Assembly: GCA_001799195.1 (NCBI GenBank)
Contig: MGSU01000194.1
Location: 1 to 8,110 of the forward strand
DNA from: Deltaproteobacteria bacterium RIFOXYA12_FULL_61_11
GTDB taxonomy: Bacteria > Bdellovibrionota_F > JAHFAK01 > YA12-FULL-61-11
Reading direction: 5' to 3'
Length of the DNA stretch: 8,110 nucleotides
A program made the position numbers and the translations under genes. Positions 6,498-8,110 of the stretch are shown here, piece after piece. How positions within the stretch are numbered: the first letter of the stretch is position 1; each line of letters starts with the position of its first letter. The notes beneath the pieces are model-generated. The model had not been told where the DNA came from. It saw nothing but the letters and a program-made list of their open reading frames with translations, and ran no database searches.

Positions 6498-6535
6498 CAA
6501 GCGCCGCGCGAAGAGTGCCGAGGTGCGCCCGCTGG

Positions 6536-6565
6536 TTGACCTTCACCGGTCTGCATTGCTATCCT
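6536..6565 (+). promoter_or_regulatory. Candidate sigma-70-type promoter for the Sel1-repeat gene
   Basis: TTGACC (6536-6541), an 18-base spacer, then TATCCT (6560-6565). It is correctly oriented and about 125 bases before the GTG start at 6689. An inverted repeat GCATTG/CAATGC overlaps its downstream edge. Both hexamers deviate from consensus, so this is a candidate only. Confidence 0.3.
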
Positions 6566-6575
6566 TACGACCTCA

Positions 6576-6701
6576 ATGCCTGCTTTTCGGTGTGGAGTGA
6601 GTGGGGTTCGGAGTGCTGCAAAAATCGCTGCAGAAGCAAAGTCCAACGAGGAGTGGATGATTGCCGAGGTTTATGAGGTTTATAAAGTGTGGAACCTATA
6701 A
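6576..6701 (+). CDS. Small ORF overlapping the start of the Sel1-repeat gene
   Basis: A 41-codon ORF from ATG 6576 to TAA 6699-6701, ending 13 bases inside the Sel1-repeat gene. Its second half (AAKIAAEAKSNEEWMIAEVY) reads like an ordinary amphipathic helix. An internal ATG at 6657, preceded by GAGGAG (6648-6653), would give a 14-residue peptide ending EVYEVYKVWNL. Three readings are possible: a translated leader that couples to the downstream GTG; the 3' end of a decayed gene; or the true N-terminus of the Sel1 protein, separated by a two-base change in GTGTG (6687-6691). Removing GT there fuses EVYEVYKV to EPINNIVKSEEIAEALG. No homology is recognised. Confidence 0.3.
   Translation: MPAFRCGVSGVRSAAKIAAEAKSNEEWMIAEVYEVYKVWNL
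6666..6683 (+). repeat. 9-base tandem duplication in the leader of the Sel1-repeat gene
   Basis: GAGGTTTAT at 6666-6674 and 6675-6683. Each copy carries a GAGG that could serve as a ribosome-binding site; the second is ten bases from GTG 6689. It encodes EVYEVY in the small-ORF frame. Confidence 0.7.
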
Positions 6702-8110
6702 ATAATATTGTTAAATCAGAAGAAATTGCTGAGGCTTTGGGGTGCTTTCACGATGGACATGTCCAGTTCCTCGGATCTCGGTCTCAGCAGCTCTACCTCG
6801 AAGTCAACGGTTGCTTTGATCCATATGATTCGCCTGACAATAGGAAATCATGTTGTCTGGTCTTCATCGATTATCGAGAAGATTCGCTGAGGCTGGAGAT
6901 CGAACAAGACTATTTCAACAACATACATCAGTATCCTCTCTTTTGCGGCCCACGCCGTCCGTTGCAGGTTGGCGATTTTCTTGGTTACGAGCCGGTATAC
7001 GAGGATCATTTAATTGTCGTGAAGAACCCCGCAAAGATTTTCGCACTCAACGTTGAGATCCTGTATACATCCTATTCCGAGGCTACCATCAGCATCGAAT
7101 GCATGCTTCATATACATGGGATCAATGGCATATATGCTTGTCCTGGTGCCTATCTGAGATTGATTGCAACGAGCCTCGTTGTGGTAGATGAAAAAGGAAG
7201 AACGTATTGCAAAGAAGAACTTACATCGATGTGCCGTGATTGGTGGGCAAAATGGCATGAGCTACAGGTCAAGCAAAGGAGTTGTCTCGCTCCGGCACAA
7301 GGAGAAAGACCAAGAGCATCGGAGGTGCCCAGCCAAGACCTCTTGAAAAAGGCAGATAGCGGTGACCCTGAGGCATTGTTTGCCGTTGCCAACCTGTACT
7401 TTTCATCAATTCGTTCAGCGGAAGACTTCGAGCATGCTCTTCAATGGTATGCCAGAGCAGCCGCTGCTGGCCATGCCGAAGCCCAATATAGAATTGGAGA
7501 AATCCTTGTTTCGCGTAACAGGAGCAAGATCGAAGATTATTCCGATCAAGTCCGTGCAAGACAGTATTTTGGTCGTGCAGCGAGACAAGGACATCTCGAC
7601 GCAATATTCCAATTGGGAGTACTCTATGTGACCGGGAGAGGGGGCAATAAAAACATCAAGAAAGCTGTCACCTGTTTCAGAAAAGCGGCCAAGGATGGTG
7701 GTCAAGCTGCACTGTATAATTTAGGCGCCATCTATCAGTCACGTGACGATATTCGATGTCCGCATGATGTTGCCTTTCGTTACTTCCTCCGATCGGCGCA
7801 GCAGGGGTATGCCGCTGCGCAATATGCAGTCGGGACAGCGTATTTGTATGGGCGAGGAGTGGAGAAGGATATCGACAAGAGCATCATCTGGTTGAGACGA
7901 GCAGGGGCTCAGGCCGAAGGCAGGGCCTTGTTGACTTTGGGGCATCTGTTTCGACAGGGCTTGGGAGTCGCGAGGAACCTTGAGGCGGCCTACTACTTTC
8001 ATCGATGTGCGATGCAACATTTCGCGTTCCGACGCGATCGAGCATTCCATTACCACCAAGCGGAGCGCTTGGTGGTTGATCTTGTTTCGGAAATTCCAAT
8101 TCCCACGTTG
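6689..8110 (+). CDS. Sel1-repeat protein with an N-terminal FHDG-motif domain (3' end beyond window)
   Basis: Open without a stop from GTG 6689 to the last base (474 codons). An in-frame TAA at 6683-6685 leaves GTG 6689 as the natural start; the first ATG is far inside at 7103. Residues 1 to about 200 form a beta-rich region: EEIAEALGCFHDGHVQFLGS (FHDG at 20-23), LYLEVNGCFDPYDSP, CCLVFIDY, LIVVKNPAKIFALNVEIL. Such FHD-start domains recall small immunity-type or uncharacterised proteins, but I cannot name the family. From about residue 215 there are six Sel1-like repeats (starting near 226, 262, 302, 338, 374, 411), for example AAAQYAVGTAYLYGRGVEKD and LDAIFQLGVLYVTGRGGNKN with WYARAAAAG and CFRKAAKDG. 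Sel1 repeats are known alpha-helical scaffolds for protein binding; in bacteria they occur in signalling and in toxin-immunity or effector loci. No signal peptide is seen, so it is probably cytoplasmic. G+C is clearly lower than in the left block (27/60 at 7021-7080), suggesting transfer. Confidence 0.85.
   Translation, partial: MEPINNIVKSEEIAEALGCFHDGHVQFLGSRSQQLYLEVNGCFDPYDSPDNRKSCCLVFIDYREDSLRLEIEQDYFNNIHQYPLFCGPRRPLQVGDFLGYEPVYEDHLIVVKNPAKIFALNVEILYTSYSEATISIECMLHIHGINGIYACPGAYLRLIATSLVVVDEKGRTYCKEELTSMCRDWWAKWHELQVKQRSCLAPAQGERPRASEVPSQDLLKKADSGDPEALFAVANLYFSSIRSAEDFEHALQWYARAAAAGHAEAQYRIGEILVSRNRSKIEDYSDQVRARQYFGRAARQGHLDAIFQLGVLYVTGRGGNKNIKKAVTCFRKAAKDGGQAALYNLGAIYQSRDDIRCPHDVAFRYFLRSAQQGYAAAQYAVGTAYLYGRGVEKDIDKSIIWLRRAGAQAEGRALLTLGHLFRQGLGVARNLEAAYYFHRCAMQHFAFRRDRAFHYHQAERLVVDLVSEIPIPTL

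Larger units (their letters stand above)
6295..6688. other. Spacer between transposase and Sel1-repeat gene
   Basis: 394 bases without a well-supported large gene, lower in G+C toward its right end. It holds a 15-base tandem duplication (6468-6497), a candidate promoter (6536-6565), an inverted repeat GCATTG/CAATGC (6553-6558, 6574-6579) and a small ORF beginning at 6576. CCC-TTCTTC-GGG near 6296-6307 is too weak a hairpin to call a terminator. Confidence 0.5.

Noticed and set aside
6216-6500. 94-codon minus ORF starting MNKNNQNKNNQ
   Set aside because: Its N-terminus is just the antisense of the T-rich duplication and the remainder is antisense of the REP region.
6410-6676. 88-codon + ORF with many Cys in the spacer
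   Set aside because: It runs through the 15-base tandem duplication and a candidate promoter, has no ribosome site and no family signature.

Overview
The window looks like chromosomal DNA of a GC-rich Gram-negative bacterium, most plausibly a Myxococcota or other deltaproteobacterial-type lineage. The pointers are a C-terminal outer-membrane beta-barrel fragment, a large lipoprotein made of cysteine repeats, and very GC-rich coding on the left. No rRNA, tRNA or CRISPR array was seen, and the species cannot be fixed from this sequence.

Left block (1-1912, + strand): the C-terminal end of an Omp85/surface-antigen-like beta-barrel is followed 11 bases later by a 502-residue polytopic membrane protein resembling GT-C glycosyltransferases. 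The two are probably co-transcribed. Convergent to them on the minus strand (about 2483-1908) is a broken gene: protein-like sequence continues only if two frameshifts are bridged, and it has no clear end.

Centre (2544-5033, - strand): an 829-residue lipoprotein with a lipobox Cys at residue 21 and 17 tandem units of CX3C-x(11-18)-CX3C. This is the twin-CX3C arrangement best known from small TIM chaperones of mitochondria. It is the most unusual object in the window and has no function I can name. The 409 bases upstream of it (5034-5442) hold its likely promoter, short repeats, a small hairpin and two start-less open stretches.

Right block (5443-8110, + strand): a REP-associated tyrosine transposase (RAYT, Y1 HUH family) has two direct REP-like palindromes embedded in its last coding bases. 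They carry the feet GGAG and GTAG, so this is a probable REPtron-like unit. After a 394-base AT-richer spacer with a 15-base tandem duplication, a candidate promoter and a 41-codon small ORF, a Sel1-repeat protein starts at a GTG (6689) and remains open to the window edge. It has an N-terminal domain with an FHDG motif and six Sel1-like repeats. Base composition drops visibly from left to right (44/60 G+C at 541-600, 27/60 at 7021-7080), consistent with the right end being accessory DNA.

The left pair fits the cell envelope (outer-membrane assembly or export plus polymer or glycan modification), and the cysteine-repeat lipoprotein is also an envelope protein. The transposase, broken gene, small duplications and Sel1 protein look like an accessory junction beside them. 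No single pathway linking all the genes can be shown from sequence alone.
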